The notes under the pieces were generated by a model. The model was not told where the DNA came from and ran no database searches. It worked only from the letters and a program-made list of their open reading frames with translations. Position numbers and translations under genes: made by a program. A stretch of DNA of 64,000 bases from Amphirosellinia nigrospora. Taxonomy: Eukaryota; Ascomycota; Sordariomycetes; Xylariales; Xylariaceae. Location: positions 8,752,193 through 8,816,192 of the forward strand of contig SCHM01000001.1 of the NCBI GenBank assembly GCA_004123355.1, in the 5' to 3' direction. Positions within the stretch are counted from its first letter, which is position 1; the number at the start of each line of letters is the position of its first letter. Positions 63,773-64,000 of the stretch are shown one piece after another.

Positions 63773-64000
63773 TCAATCATTATGATCCCTAGCGACTCCC
63801 ACTGGGGGACTAAAGATCTTGGGTAAAGATGAATGCGGATTAACTTCTGTCGGGAAATTTGGAAAGGTGTGCTCAGCGCCCTCAAGAATCTCCTGGAGCT
63901 TACTGTGTAGTCTCTCGGCGTCGAAACGTTTTCCGACCACAGTAACAAGAAGGTTGTTCTCGATGAGACTAACAAGAGCCCTCAATGCACCGCCCTCTTG
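63773..64000 (-). CDS. Partial gene at the right edge, C-terminus
   Basis: The minus-strand frame is open from the window edge to TGA at 63773-63775. It reads ALRALVSLIENNLLVTVVGK, then RFDAERLHSKLQEILEGAEH and ends with a Pro/His-rich tail. The helix pattern is protein-like, yet I do not recognise the family. The 5' part lies outside the window. Confidence 0.4.
   Translation of the reverse strand, partial: QEGGALRALVSLIENNLLVTVVGKRFDAERLHSKLQEILEGAEHTFPNFPTEVNPHSSLPKIFSPPVGVARDHND

Overview
The window is nuclear DNA of a filamentous ascomycete (Pezizomycotina, most likely a plant- or wood-associated Sordariomycete). The signs are small GT-AG introns of about 50-90 bases with CTAAC-type branch points, fungal-only protein families (Zn2Cys6 regulator, GPR1/FUN34 acetate carrier, NACHT-type STAND protein, TIGR04076 protein), CE15 glucuronoyl esterase and secreted intradiol dioxygenase genes, and many CTAC/ACCTAGGT microsatellite tracts. 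No rRNA, tRNA, CRISPR array or bacterial operon was seen.

Layout. 1-16 kb is ordinary chromosome: a patatin-type triacylglycerol lipase (+), a broken double-Zn2Cys6 regulator (-), an ankyrin relic, a short-chain dehydrogenase (+), an acetate-carrier family membrane protein (+), a TIGR04076 protein (-) and a long aldo/keto reductase with an N-terminal extension (-). A 230-base inverted-repeat element (MITE) lies upstream of that last gene. 17-31 kb is an accessory block of genes I cannot assign to known pathways: a Cys/His-rich coiled-coil protein, a large acidic/basic protein, a protein with an RGG tail, an HNH-type nuclease-like protein, a low-complexity basic protein and an F-box-like protein, separated by CTAC-type repeats. 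31-43 kb returns to housekeeping and metabolism: beta-carbonic anhydrase, a disordered membrane-tail protein annotated in fungi as acetylserotonin methyltransferase-like, the ribosome-biogenesis factor UTP11, a membrane-anchored prolyl 4-hydroxylase-like dioxygenase, a glutathione S-transferase and a secreted intradiol dioxygenase. 43-64 kb holds a broken subtilisin-like protease, a small seed-maturation-like stress protein, a NACHT STAND (NLR-like) protein, a ZIP zinc transporter, a CE15 glucuronoyl esterase, a large orphan protein and a partial gene at the right edge.

A caution runs through the whole window. Most of the genes show one or more apparent single-base frameshifts. Most behave as a one-base loss and many fall in short homopolymer runs, while the amino-acid sequence on both sides stays family-like. 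Some genes (glutathione S-transferase, intradiol dioxygenase, ZIP transporter, HNH protein, F-box-like protein) show none. This looks more like residual assembly error than mass gene death, so genes are given as whole loci and breaks are listed. Working together, the secreted esterase, protease and intradiol dioxygenase fit growth on plant cell-wall material; the NACHT protein suggests non-self recognition; the accessory block is the most likely home of undescribed functions.
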